Part shown: positions 25,605 to 34,095 of the stretch, one piece after another
How positions within the stretch are numbered: the stretch's first letter is position 1
How the letters are laid out: each line of letters opens with the position of its first letter
DNA from: Bacillota bacterium
GTDB lineage: Bacteria > Bacillota > Clostridia > Peptostreptococcales > Anaerovoracaceae
Reading direction: 5' to 3'
DNA: 46,768 nucleotides
Assembly: GCA_023415235.1 (NCBI GenBank)
Contig: JAEZLP010000021.1
Location: 1 to 46,768, forward strand
Program-made: the position numbers and the translations under genes
Notes under the pieces: model-generated
The model's input: the letters and a program-made list of their open reading frames with translations, nothing else
The model's database searches: none
Told to the model about the DNA's origin: nothing

Positions 25605-25633
25605 TTGACATTATATGAAAGAAACGTTAAGAT
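25605..25633 (+). promoter_or_regulatory. Sigma-A type promoter before the histidine kinase
   Basis: TTGACA (25605-25610), a 17-bp spacer and TAAGAT (25628-25633) lie 129 bp upstream of the kinase start. The 289-base gap between the divergent cyclase and kinase genes holds nothing else I can identify. Confidence 0.6.
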
Positions 25634-25761
25634 TAAGGAGTCTTATCAGATTTAATCAATCCTGTAGAAGAAGTTAAATATGGCCCATCGATGCACTTGC
25701 TTTCTCCATCAATAATCCAAACTTATAAGAATGTTGTATTTATTTTGAAAGGGCTGAATCA

Positions 25762-27387
25762 ATGGAAAGTAAATTAAGCCTTATCCTATTCAACAACGTA
25801 TCTCAAGCAGTTCAAATCAGTCAAATGATTTTTAATGAAATGGGGTATCCGGTTGACTACTTAATACTAGTTGTTAACCATGCCTTTGAAACACACATCG
25901 GATTAAAGCGGGAAGAGATCATGGGGAAGAGAATTAAGGAAATCCTCCCGGATTTTGATCAAGAATGGTTGCTGCGATATGGAGTATCGGTTAAAACCGG
26001 TAAGACAGCCAGATTCGAGATGTACGATCCAGTATTTAACAAATATTTTGATGTCCAGGTGATACCACTTGGCTTTGAGGACAAATTTGGGATCATATTT
26101 CAAGATATCACAGAATTAAAAAATAGGGAACAATCTGAAAAAAAAGCCATTGAGGCATTGCGGGAGAGCGAGAAGCTTGCAGTCGAACGTTCCCGTGAAC
26201 TTGAGGCATTATATCAAATCAACAGAAGTCTCGTTGAGAGTATTACCGATTGCTTTTTTACGCTTGATAAGGAGCTCCGTTTCACCTACGTAAATAAGGC
26301 CACCGAGGAGATTTCTGGTTTATCCGGCAATGAGCTTCTTGGACGCAAGATTGAGGATGTCTTTCCTGGTCTTATCGACATTTCCTTGTCATACTTTCGC
26401 AAGGCGTTGGAGGAACAAGCCCCTCAGCAATACGAGATTTTCTCAAAGGTGGTTCAAAGATGGGTCGATATGACTGTTTATCCCACTCCAAACGGAATCG
26501 CTGTCTATTTCCGCGACATCAACGAACGCGCGAAGATCAAGGAAGCATTGCAGGAGAGCAATATAGCATTAGAAAAAGCCATCGCAATGAAGGATGAGTT
26601 TTTAACCTTAATGTCCCATGAATTAAGGACGCCTCTTACAGTTATCATTTCTGCTATTCAATTGTTGAAAACCTTATCCTGGGATGAGCTGCCGGATAAA
26701 GCGAAAGGATACTTTGATACGATTCGGAAAAACTCAAACCGTCAGCTGAAACTGGTCAATAACATTTTGGATATTACCAGGATCAATGCCGGAAGATATG
26801 ATGTAAGTCTATCAAACACAGATATCGTCAGCTTGACAAACTCTATCATTGAATCAATCAAGCCATATGCTGAACGTAAAAAAATTAATATTAAATTTTC
26901 ATTTGCTCCAGCGAAAATGATTATCGGGACCGACCAGGAAAAATATGAAAGGATACTTCTGAATCTTCTTTCCAACGCAATAAAATATACGAATAAAGAA
27001 GGATCCATCGCGATAAAGTTAAACCAAAAAATCGTTGATAATAGAGCAATGGCATGCATTCAGGTCTGTGATAACGGAATCGGTATTCCACCGGATAAAT
27101 ACGAATATATCTTTGAGCGATTCGGACAGGTGGATAATACATTCTCCAGACAGGCGGAAGGAACAGGAATCGGGTTGCACCTAACCAAGATGTTTGTAGA
27201 ATTGCTGGGCGGGGAAATAAAGATTGCCAGTAAGGTTGGAAAGGGAAGTGTATTTACAGTCCTTCTTCCGGCTGCAACTGTCAACGAGACTCATACGGAA
27301 AAGATGGAGCTTGATACAACCGATGATAGAATCGTACGGTTAACAGAGGTTGAGTTTTCTGATATATACTTTGGCAAGGAACGCTAA
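25762..27387 (+). CDS. Cytoplasmic PAS-domain sensor histidine kinase
   Basis: A 541-aa kinase without membrane segments. An N-terminal PAS-like domain (about 10-120) is followed by a coiled-coil linker, then a second PAS (about 150-260; DCFFTLDKELRFTYVNKATEE). The HisKA box MSHELRTPLTV contains the phospho-acceptor His. The ATPase domain has an N box (LLSNAIKYTNKEGS), a G1 box (VCDNGIGIPPDKYEYIFERFGQ) and a G2 box (GTGIGLHLTKMFVELLGG). No receiver domain is fused and no response regulator is adjacent, so it is an orphan kinase. Sporulation-initiation kinases often have this layout, but that role is only a possibility. Confidence 0.9.
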   Translation: MESKLSLILFNNVSQAVQISQMIFNEMGYPVDYLILVVNHAFETHIGLKREEIMGKRIKEILPDFDQEWLLRYGVSVKTGKTARFEMYDPVFNKYFDVQVIPLGFEDKFGIIFQDITELKNREQSEKKAIEALRESEKLAVERSRELEALYQINRSLVESITDCFFTLDKELRFTYVNKATEEISGLSGNELLGRKIEDVFPGLIDISLSYFRKALEEQAPQQYEIFSKVVQRWVDMTVYPTPNGIAVYFRDINERAKIKEALQESNIALEKAIAMKDEFLTLMSHELRTPLTVIISAIQLLKTLSWDELPDKAKGYFDTIRKNSNRQLKLVNNILDITRINAGRYDVSLSNTDIVSLTNSIIESIKPYAERKKINIKFSFAPAKMIIGTDQEKYERILLNLLSNAIKYTNKEGSIAIKLNQKIVDNRAMACIQVCDNGIGIPPDKYEYIFERFGQVDNTFSRQAEGTGIGLHLTKMFVELLGGEIKIASKVGKGSVFTVLLPAATVNETHTEKMELDTTDDRIVRLTEVEFSDIYFGKER

Positions 27388-27392
27388 AAAGA

Positions 27393-27421
27393 GGCAAGCC
27401 TTAAAATGTGTAAGGCTTGCC
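27393..27421. terminator. Bidirectional terminator between the kinase and the BMC operon
   Basis: GGCAAGCCTTA (27393-27403) pairs perfectly with TAAGGCTTGCC (27411-27421). The minus strand continues CTTTTT, ending the BMC operon after dhaL; the plus strand continues into a T-rich stretch after the kinase gene. Confidence 0.85.
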
Positions 27422-27434
27422 ATACTGTTTTCCT

Positions 27435-28055
27435 TTATATTGTTCTCTGCAGCGCCTGCATCATCAGCAGGGCAACCGCCGCTCCGGGATCCTTCAGGCT
27501 TCTGGAGGCCTCCCCCCGGGTGGCCGCGCGGCCGTGAACCGCAAGCATGGTCGCGGTTTTTTCAAAGCCTTCCTCCGCAGCGCGAACAGCCTTTTCCGCA
27601 ACGGTTTTCATCGAATCGCCGGCAGCAAAGGCTGCTTTCATCGCTTCCACCGCCGGATCCAGCCCGTCCAGAAATGTCTTCTCACCGATCCCGGCTTTTC
27701 CCCGGTTCATAACTCCCTCTTCATAAGCCATAAAGAAGGTGGCCAGATCCTCGTTTTCAATTTCCGTTTTCCCTTTCAGCACCTTTCCCGCCTGCATGAG
27801 GCCCGAGGCCATCAGGGTGCCCATGGTGGACGGCACGGCGGTGGACATAGCCTTACCCGCTGTATAAATCATCTTGCCGATGTCGGTTTCCGGGGAATCC
27901 TTGACCGCCTGATACGCCGCTAAAAATCCGTCGCTCATGGTCAGCCCCAGATCGCCGTCTCCCACCACACGATCCAGATCGATCAGATACTCGCGATTCT
28001 CTCCCATAATTTTTTGGAGCTCTTCAAAATATCGAACAAAGAATGATCGTTCCAT
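27435..28055 (-). CDS. dhaL: DhaL-like subunit of dihydroxyacetone kinase
   Basis: Nucleotide-binding subunit of a two-part dihydroxyacetone kinase (206 aa). The Mg-ATP site is visible as IDLDRVVGDGDLGLTM near residues 23-38, and the helical-barrel pattern GRAATRGEASRSLKDPGA near the C-terminus is typical. No DhaM phosphotransferase subunit is present, so phosphate donor (ATP or a distant DhaM) cannot be decided. It is the last gene of the BMC operon, 14 bp after dhaK. It probably phosphorylates a C3/C4 ketose linked to the aldolase step. Confidence 0.88.
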   Translation of the reverse strand: MERSFFVRYFEELQKIMGENREYLIDLDRVVGDGDLGLTMSDGFLAAYQAVKDSPETDIGKMIYTAGKAMSTAVPSTMGTLMASGLMQAGKVLKGKTEIENEDLATFFMAYEEGVMNRGKAGIGEKTFLDGLDPAVEAMKAAFAAGDSMKTVAEKAVRAAEEGFEKTATMLAVHGRAATRGEASRSLKDPGAAVALLMMQALQRTI

Positions 28056-28069
28056 AATGCCTCCCGCTT

Positions 28070-29080
28070 CTACAGCTGTACGAAAAATGGCGTCTGCGCC
28101 GGCGCATCCAGATAATGAGTGAGTTCCTCGTCCAATTTCAGCAGGGAAATGGAGAATCCCGCCATTTCGAGGGAGGTTACATATTCGCCCACATAATAGC
28201 GGTGTACGCCGATCTGCTTTGCCTTCAGATATTCGTCCACTTTTCTTGTAACAATATATTGTTCGTCCAATGTGGTTGCGCCCAATCCGTTGATCAGCAC
28301 CGCGACCTTGTCCCCTTTTTCAAAAGGCAGGTCGTTTACGATCTGCGAAAGCATTTCCTCCACGATTTGATCCGCAGGCTCCAGCTTTCCCCGGCGAATT
28401 CCCGTCTCCCCATGAATGCCCATTCCAATTTCCATTTCGTCCTCGCCAAGTTCGAAACCCGGCTTTCCTACCCGCGGCACGGTGCACGGAGTCAACGCGA
28501 CTCCCATGGTTCTGACATGGTCGGCAGCCTTTTGTGCCACACGCTTCACGCTGTCCAGATCAAGCATGTCGTCTGCTGCAGCGCCCGCGCATTTGAAGAC
28601 GAAAAAGATTCCGGCGACTCCCCTGCGTTTATTGGGTTCTCCCGGCGCGCTCGGTCCTGCTGAGGCCACATCTTCTCCCGCCACAACGCTCTCCACGCGA
28701 ATATTTTCTTCCATGTCGGCCATTTCTGCAGCCATGTCAAAATTGAAAATATCTCCGTTGTAATTGCCGTATATGTATAAGACTCCCACTCCCTGGTCGA
28801 TTTCTTTCGTCACGGCAAGCATCTGCTCCGCGCTGGGAGATTGAAATACATCTCCGACGGAACAACCGTCCAGCATTCCTTTTCCCACATACCCAAGGAA
28901 AAGCGGAAGGTGACCGGAACCTCCTCCGGTTGCAATTCCAACCTTACCTTCTTTTTTGACCGCCGATACCAGGCAATGGAGGTCATGACCCGTATAGGTG
29001 ACCAAATCGGGATGAGCGATGTACAGTCCTTCTAGCATCTCGTTCACGTAGTTCTCCGGTTTGTTGATGATTTTCTTCAT
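28070..29080 (-). CDS. dhaK: DhaK-like substrate-binding subunit of dihydroxyacetone kinase
   Basis: A 336-aa subunit that binds dihydroxyacetone covalently. H57 (in GGGSGHLPLF), D110 (NYNGD) and H223 (GMGIHGETG) match the substrate residues of E. coli DhaK, so catalysis should be intact. The ATG at 29080 is preferred because AAGGAAAGGTGG precedes it; a GTG nine bases earlier is weaker. It lies 15 bp after the BMC-T gene. The aldolase upstream should release DHAP, so a DHA kinase suggests recycling of dephosphorylated DHA or use of a related ketose such as erythrulose. Confidence 0.9.
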   Translation of the reverse strand: MKKIINKPENYVNEMLEGLYIAHPDLVTYTGHDLHCLVSAVKKEGKVGIATGGGSGHLPLFLGYVGKGMLDGCSVGDVFQSPSAEQMLAVTKEIDQGVGVLYIYGNYNGDIFNFDMAAEMADMEENIRVESVVAGEDVASAGPSAPGEPNKRRGVAGIFFVFKCAGAAADDMLDLDSVKRVAQKAADHVRTMGVALTPCTVPRVGKPGFELGEDEMEIGMGIHGETGIRRGKLEPADQIVEEMLSQIVNDLPFEKGDKVAVLINGLGATTLDEQYIVTRKVDEYLKAKQIGVHRYYVGEYVTSLEMAGFSISLLKLDEELTHYLDAPAQTPFFVQL

Positions 29081-29095
29081 GATATCCACCTTTCC

Positions 29096-29647
29096 TTATA
29101 TTAAATTCTCAACGATCATTGGATGTGGCTTTGGTATTACAACACTGCGTACCAGCTGACCTCTTTCCGCCGCCAAATTGCTTCCCGCCTCCACCGCAGC
29201 TTTTACGGCGGCTACGTCGCCGGTCAGCGCCACATAGGCCTTGCCTCCGATCCCGAAAGCGATGTGGAGCTGAAGGGGCTGCACCTCAGCCGTTTTCAGC
29301 GCCTGATCCGCCGCTTCCATGAGGGTCGCAACGCTGAAGCACTCGATAAGGCCCACTGCCTTTACGTCATCTATGCTGGCCGTACCTGCAATGGCAGGGA
29401 TCAGGGCTCTATGGATATTGGGAATTAAAAAGCTGTCGACCACGCACTCTGGCGCTTTATTCTCTCCCGCATCGACAGACTGCTGGACCGCAGCGACGTC
29501 TCCCGCTACGATACTGATATATTTTCCCGGACAGACGGTTTTGCTCACAAGAAGCGTAACGTCTGAGACCTTGCACATTGCGTCGGTGCTGTCGATTCCC
29601 TGCGCGATGCTGTTAAATTCCAACATTCCGATTGCTGTGACATTCAT
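29096..29647 (-). CDS. BMC-T trimeric shell protein (PduT-like)
   Basis: Tandem-domain microcompartment shell protein (183 aa): two BMC domains at about 1-90 and 92-180 (GMLEFNSIAQGIDSTDAM and GLIECFSVATLMEAADQAL). The first pore segment is SKTVCPGKYISIVAGDV, where C39 aligns with Cys38 of PduT, which holds a [4Fe-4S] cluster in the trimer pore. It should therefore form an electron-conducting pore. The gene overlaps the PduS-like gene by 4 nt, and PduS and PduT are known partners, so the pair probably moves electrons across the shell. Confidence 0.9.
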   Translation of the reverse strand: MNVTAIGMLEFNSIAQGIDSTDAMCKVSDVTLLVSKTVCPGKYISIVAGDVAAVQQSVDAGENKAPECVVDSFLIPNIHRALIPAIAGTASIDDVKAVGLIECFSVATLMEAADQALKTAEVQPLQLHIAFGIGGKAYVALTGDVAAVKAAVEAGSNLAAERGQLVRSVVIPKPHPMIVENLI

Positions 29648-30975
29648 CTGCCGACACCGCCTTTCTCAATAATGATTTCGCCGTCGCTAACTGCGGCTAC
29701 CCTGCCGCCGATACTGGCATGAATGTTTGCTCCCAGCTGGCCATCCCGGATCCTTGCGATCAGATTTCCGGCGTTTACCAGATCCCCGGTTTTCACCACC
29801 GGCTCGCAGGGAGCGCCGACATGCTGCTTGAGCGGAATCTTTACGCGGTCGAATTCAAGCTTGCTTTCCTGCAAAGGGGCGCTCAGATCGTAATAGTCCT
29901 TGAGCCCCACCCGTTTCGCCATCTGCCTGGAAGGTACCATTCTAGCCTGCCAGAGGATATCTTCCCGGCCCAGTACCCCGTCATATTTCACTCCCTGTTT
30001 CTGGAGCTCCTGCTTAATAGCCTGGTTGACTCTTCTCGGAGAGATATTGACAGGACAGCTGTACATCTCGCAGATGCCGCAGTCGGAGCACAGCATTGCG
30101 CCCTTGATGACCTGGCTTTCCGTCATTTTGCCGTAGTTCACGGCGCGGATGGTCATATGAGGCTTCAGATCCCGGTGTCCGATGATATTTCTCGGGCAGA
30201 GGTCCGTGCACGCCTGGCACTGCTCGCAGACAGTCTTGGCGGTCCTCAAGATCTGGGACATGGACTGAGTCTTGATCCGGATCAGGGTATGGTCCTTCGG
30301 CAGTACCACAAGCCCGCCGCTGGTCTTTGTCACGCTGGAGTCGAGATCCGTCAGTATCTTGCCCATGATGGGTCCTCCGTCGATGTAAGCGTCGTCGTCC
30401 TTGATCTCGTTGTCCGTCTTTTCCAAAAGCTGTCGGTATGTAACGCCGATGGGCACCGTGACCGTAACGGGGTTTTTCACCTTTCCGGTTACCGTAATCG
30501 TTCTGTGAGTTACCGGTTTTCCCTCCATGGCTCCCGCTACGTTGATCAGAGTCTGGACGTTGCTCACCACCGTGTTAATGGAAATCGGAATGGATCCCGG
30601 AGGCACCGTATTGCCCGTGGTCATCTTGATGGTCATAAACTCATCGCCCGCGGGATAGACGTCCTTCAGATATTCGATACGCATTCCTTCCTTCAGCAGC
30701 GGGGATAGCCTGTCGATGGCCTTGTGGTACTTTTCCTTGGTGGCGATAATGCCTTCCTTTGCGGATACCGCCTCCATGGCATATCCAAGGCCTTTGATCA
30801 ACTCTTCCGCATACCATTCCGCCAGCTGCTGGTCCACACGGAGCAAGGGCTCGCATTCCGCCATGTTTACGATGACGGTCTCTGCCTTTGTCTTATATTT
30901 TACGTGGGTTGGAAAACCGGCTCCGCCGGAGCCGACAACTCCACCGGCTTCAATTCTTGAAATAATATCCGTCAT
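29644..30975 (-). CDS. PduS-like RnfC-family flavo-iron-sulfur protein
   Basis: A 443-aa protein of the PduS/RnfC family. An FMN/NADH-binding N-terminal part has GGAGFPTHVK (17-26). A SLBB-like domain follows. Two 4Fe-4S motifs use C250/253/256/260 and C296/299/302/307. A C-terminal lipoyl-like barrel ends the protein (VGAPCEPVVKTGDLVNAGNLIA). PduS of propanediol BMCs reduces cobalamin with NADH. No B12 enzyme is encoded here, so a more general NADH-oxidising role with the BMC-T pore is likely. It overlaps the CoA transferase beta and BMC-T genes by 4 nt each. Confidence 0.88.
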   Translation of the reverse strand: MTDIISRIEAGGVVGSGGAGFPTHVKYKTKAETVIVNMAECEPLLRVDQQLAEWYAEELIKGLGYAMEAVSAKEGIIATKEKYHKAIDRLSPLLKEGMRIEYLKDVYPAGDEFMTIKMTTGNTVPPGSIPISINTVVSNVQTLINVAGAMEGKPVTHRTITVTGKVKNPVTVTVPIGVTYRQLLEKTDNEIKDDDAYIDGGPIMGKILTDLDSSVTKTSGGLVVLPKDHTLIRIKTQSMSQILRTAKTVCEQCQACTDLCPRNIIGHRDLKPHMTIRAVNYGKMTESQVIKGAMLCSDCGICEMYSCPVNISPRRVNQAIKQELQKQGVKYDGVLGREDILWQARMVPSRQMAKRVGLKDYYDLSAPLQESKLEFDRVKIPLKQHVGAPCEPVVKTGDLVNAGNLIARIRDGQLGANIHASIGGRVAAVSDGEIIIEKGGVGR

Positions 30976-31712
30976 TTTCCACCTCCCGAAAACTCGATGC
31001 TTCTGTAGTCATTTCTGTCTATTTTCCGGAGCATCATCAGTTCCTCCTTCGTCGGTTCCGGAGTATGGCGAATTTCGTCATACTCTACCTGGAACGAAGT
31101 GTTTGCAATGACTTCCGACAAACTTGAGGTCGGGTGTATGGTATCCAGCTTGAGCCGTCCCTCCTCAAATTTGAAGATGCACAGCGGTGTTATGATCCGG
31201 TCGATATTTCCCCTGGTTGTTATAAAATCGACCCGATCCACAAAGGTACGCTTATCGTGCTTCGTTCTCCAGATAATTGCCCGTTTCGCGGTTGGAATCA
31301 GCACGGCACTTCCCGCTCCGCCGGGCATGCGAACCTTGGGTTTATGATAATCTCCGATTACGGAGGCATTGACATTCCCATGGCGGTCTATCTGGATACC
31401 GCTCAGAAAAGCTGCGTCCAGCCGTCCCCGCATGGACAGGTCAAAAACCTCGGACAGAGGAAAGCTGGAGCAGGAATGTTCGAGGAGTTCCTTCCCCGCG
31501 CTGGTGTAGGACCGGAGTTGACCCGGCTTTGGGTCGACGCCTCCCGGAATGTTCAGATGCACCGCATCCGGTGCGTGAAGACTCTTTGCCAGCAGAATCG
31601 CGATCATCGGCATATGGGAAGAAACGCCCTGAAATACCGTCTCTCCATTTCGGATCAGCCGGGCCATGGCGCACACCATCATATCGCTTATTCTGATTTC
31701 GCTCTTATTCAT
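30972..31712 (-). CDS. CoA transferase family I, beta subunit (GctB-like)
   Basis: Beta subunit of a class I CoA transferase (246 aa). The family core is visible: MVCAMARLIRNGETVFQGVSS, then HLNIPGGVDPKPGQLRSYTS, DAAFLSGIQIDRHGNVN and RMPGGAGSA. I could not place the catalytic glutamate with confidence, so transferase and hydrolase (IpdB-like) activities both remain possible. The start at 31712 has GGAAGG six bases ahead. The frame is open to 31802, but that start lacks a site and the extra N-terminus is low-complexity (SEIKMSEFGRNEMNKSEI). It pairs with the alpha gene upstream. Confidence 0.8.
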   Translation of the reverse strand: MNKSEIRISDMMVCAMARLIRNGETVFQGVSSHMPMIAILLAKSLHAPDAVHLNIPGGVDPKPGQLRSYTSAGKELLEHSCSSFPLSEVFDLSMRGRLDAAFLSGIQIDRHGNVNASVIGDYHKPKVRMPGGAGSAVLIPTAKRAIIWRTKHDKRTFVDRVDFITTRGNIDRIITPLCIFKFEEGRLKLDTIHPTSSLSEVIANTSFQVEYDEIRHTPEPTKEELMMLRKIDRNDYRSIEFSGGGK

Positions 31713-31854
31713 CTCGTTCCTTCCGAATTCGCTCATTTTTATTTCGCTCTTTCTCTGTCTATTATTCGCTGATTCTATTTCGATATTTTTAATCTCTGCC
31801 ATTATCCGCTGATTATTATTCTGTTTTTAATCTTTGATATTGCCCGATTTTCGA

Positions 31855-32667
31855 TTATTTTTTGTAATCTGCCCGTTCACAGCTATTCAGGTAGGCGGAA
31901 AGCTCCTCTTTTGTTCTGCGGCGCAGAAAAGAGTTCAGATGGCCTCTGTCAATATCGTAATTGGGAAGACAGGAACAGGGAAGGGCGCCTTTTTCCGCTT
32001 TCACTACGGCGTCCACCAGGAAATGGGGAATCTGCGCTTTCTCTTCGGAAAATGCAAATTTCTGATCGGACACGATCCTTTCCGCAGAAAGAATGACCTT
32101 TTTTGCCGCGCGGCTCATCAGAATATCGTCATACAGCGGACCTTTGATATAGGCGTTTCCGCTGCTGTCCGCCTCATGGACGTGAATCAGCGCAACGTCG
32201 GGGCAGAGGGCCTTGACAACGGTAATCGTCTCACCGGAAAAGGGATCCTTCATCCTGGTGAAACAGGGATTGGCTTCGATCAGCTGGCTGTCCACCAGCC
32301 CCCGAACCGGCATAAACGGAATTCCTGCGGCTGCCGCCCGCAAAGCAGAGATTACCGTGTAGCATGCGTGTTCGTTCCCGACCACCTTGCCCGACTCTAC
32401 CGCCTTACGGTAGTGGGAAGCTAGAGAATACTCCGTTTCATAGCTGATAAAACCGGCGTCGACACTGGCGGCGCAGTCTCCCAGGCACAGAAGATCCACG
32501 TCCATCGCCCCTGCCGTCTTGATAATATGCAGGTTCCTTTTCTCCTGCCGAACGATTTCCCGCACCAAAGCCATGGGAGCCCGATGGAGTACATTGCCTC
32601 CGATGGCCACCACGTCTCCGTTTTGAATCAAATTTACCGCTTCGGACAGCGTCATTAGTTTCTTCAT
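31855..32667 (-). CDS. CoA transferase family I, alpha subunit (GctA-like)
   Basis: Alpha subunit of a class I CoA transferase (270 aa). The N-terminus MKKLMTLSEAVNLIQNGDVVAIGG carries the glycine-rich CoA-binding pattern, followed by GIPFMPVRGLVDSQL and HVHEADSSGNAYIKG. It closely resembles glutaconate/3-oxoacid CoA transferase alpha chains. Within the BMC operon it could transfer CoA from the acyl-CoA made by the aldehyde dehydrogenase to another acid, providing a second CoA-recycling route beside PduL. The acyl specificity is unknown. It follows the flavoprotein gene by 11 bp. Confidence 0.82.
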   Translation of the reverse strand: MKKLMTLSEAVNLIQNGDVVAIGGNVLHRAPMALVREIVRQEKRNLHIIKTAGAMDVDLLCLGDCAASVDAGFISYETEYSLASHYRKAVESGKVVGNEHACYTVISALRAAAAGIPFMPVRGLVDSQLIEANPCFTRMKDPFSGETITVVKALCPDVALIHVHEADSSGNAYIKGPLYDDILMSRAAKKVILSAERIVSDQKFAFSEEKAQIPHFLVDAVVKAEKGALPCSCLPNYDIDRGHLNSFLRRRTKEELSAYLNSCERADYKK

Positions 32668-32678
32668 CCTATTTCATC

Positions 32679-34010
32679 CTACTTCGTCGCATTGCAGGCA
32701 ATGTGAATCGCATCCCACACCCCTGCAAAGGGAGGCGCATAAACCAGATCGGTCATTCCCAGTTCGTCGCATGTCATACCCCCATGGATCGCCACGGCAA
32801 AAACATCCACGCGAAGGACGGCCCCTTTGAATCCGCAGGTTTGCGCTCCCAACAGCTTCCTTGTATTCTCTTCATAGATCAATTTGATTACGATGGGCGT
32901 CGGGTCCGGGTAATAGGCGGGATGGTCGTTGGCTGTCACGAGAACGGTTTTATACCTGATTCCCTTCCTCTTAGCGTCCGCCTCGCCCATTCCGGTCCGG
33001 CCGATTTCCAGATCGAAGATCTTTATGGCTGCCGAGCCCAAGGTTCCCTGAAATTCCTCATTTGCCCCGGCAATGTTTGCCCCTGCGATTCGGCCGCATT
33101 TGTTGGCGTTTGTTCCAAGGGCCAGATAAGAATCCTCTTTCAGGCATTCATTGTAAACCATCGCGCAATCTCCCGCCGCATACACGTCCTTGACGGAGGT
33201 TTCCAGCTTGCGGTTGACAAGGATTGCGCCATTTTGCGCTCGTTTGATGCCGGTGTCTTCCAAAAACTCCGTTGCGGGTCTGACTCCTGCCGCAACAATA
33301 ACCAGATCTGTATTGTAAACCCCTTTGTCAGTCTCTATTTTTTCTGCTGCAACCTGCCCGTAGATTCGTCTCACCTTTTCGGACAGGTGAATTTCGACTC
33401 CCTTTCCTTCCAGCTCATACCGGGCAAGCGTAGCCATTTCTTCATCATAAGAAAGCAAAATCCGGTCTGCCGCTTCCACGATCCGCACCTTCTTGCCCAA
33501 TCGGTGAAAGGCTTCCGCGCATTCGATGCCGATGGAACCTCCCCCTATGATGGTGACGTCCCTGACCTGCTCCGACTGCGCATATTCTCGCAGGAAGATT
33601 CCTTCCTCCATGGTCTTCAGCGTATGAACCCCCAACAGATAGCTGCCTTCCACAGGGGGAATGATCGCTTTAGCGCCGCAGCCGATCATGAGCTTGTCGT
33701 AACGGTCCGTAAAGTACCGGTCCCCATCGATATCGCGGACGGTCACTTCCTTCTTCAAAACATCCACATGAACGACCTCATGATGAAGGTGGCACCGTAT
33801 TCCCGCTTCTTCAAAGGCTTTCTTTGTTCTTGCGATCATCCTGCGGTAATCGTCATTGAAGTTGCCCACATAATAGGGAAGACCGCAGGCTCCGTAAGAG
33901 AGGAAGCCTCCTTTTTCGTACACGACGACTTCTGCCGCCGGCATGCTCCGAATTACCTTGGAAGCGCAGGACATTCCTGCCGCAACGCCTCCGATCACAA
34001 TTACTTTCAT
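32679..34010 (-). CDS. CoA-disulfide reductase / NADH oxidase-like flavoprotein
   Basis: FAD- and NAD(P)H-binding protein of the pyridine-nucleotide disulfide oxidoreductase superfamily (443 aa). The FAD Rossmann motif is VIGGVAAGMSCASK at the N-terminus. The redox Cys is in SYGACGLPYYVGN (compare NCGLPYY of CoA-disulfide reductase and NADH oxidase). The NAD motif is IIGGGSIGIECAEA, and YAAGDCAMVYN binds the FAD ribityl chain. It may reduce CoA-disulfide, NAD-linked polysulfide or oxygen. The ATG at 34010 is chosen over one at 34037 because it begins the conserved fold and has AGGGG upstream. Confidence 0.85.
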   Translation of the reverse strand: MKVIVIGGVAAGMSCASKVIRSMPAAEVVVYEKGGFLSYGACGLPYYVGNFNDDYRRMIARTKKAFEEAGIRCHLHHEVVHVDVLKKEVTVRDIDGDRYFTDRYDKLMIGCGAKAIIPPVEGSYLLGVHTLKTMEEGIFLREYAQSEQVRDVTIIGGGSIGIECAEAFHRLGKKVRIVEAADRILLSYDEEMATLARYELEGKGVEIHLSEKVRRIYGQVAAEKIETDKGVYNTDLVIVAAGVRPATEFLEDTGIKRAQNGAILVNRKLETSVKDVYAAGDCAMVYNECLKEDSYLALGTNANKCGRIAGANIAGANEEFQGTLGSAAIKIFDLEIGRTGMGEADAKRKGIRYKTVLVTANDHPAYYPDPTPIVIKLIYEENTRKLLGAQTCGFKGAVLRVDVFAVAIHGGMTCDELGMTDLVYAPPFAGVWDAIHIACNATK

Positions 34011-34095
34011 CTCCGTTTTCCCCTGATTTCTCCACACTGAAATGGCCGCATCTAAACTGATCTTCGCAATCCAGACGCGGCCATTCCCTATCTAT

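Noticed and set aside
29644..30975. Cobalamin reductase function for the PduS-like protein
   Set aside because: No B12-dependent enzyme, adenosyltransferase or reactivase gene occurs in the operon, so the literal PduS role is unsupported; kept as a general NADH-oxidising flavo-Fe-S protein.
31713..31802. N-terminal extension of the CoA transferase beta subunit as an encapsulation peptide
   Set aside because: The upstream ATG has no ribosome binding site and the extra residues come from short repeated AGCGAA-type DNA; the ATG at 31712 has a good site.
32703..34040. Long plus-strand frame opposite the flavoprotein gene
   Set aside because: The minus strand has intact FAD/NAD motifs and operon context; the plus frame has neither a start site nor motifs.
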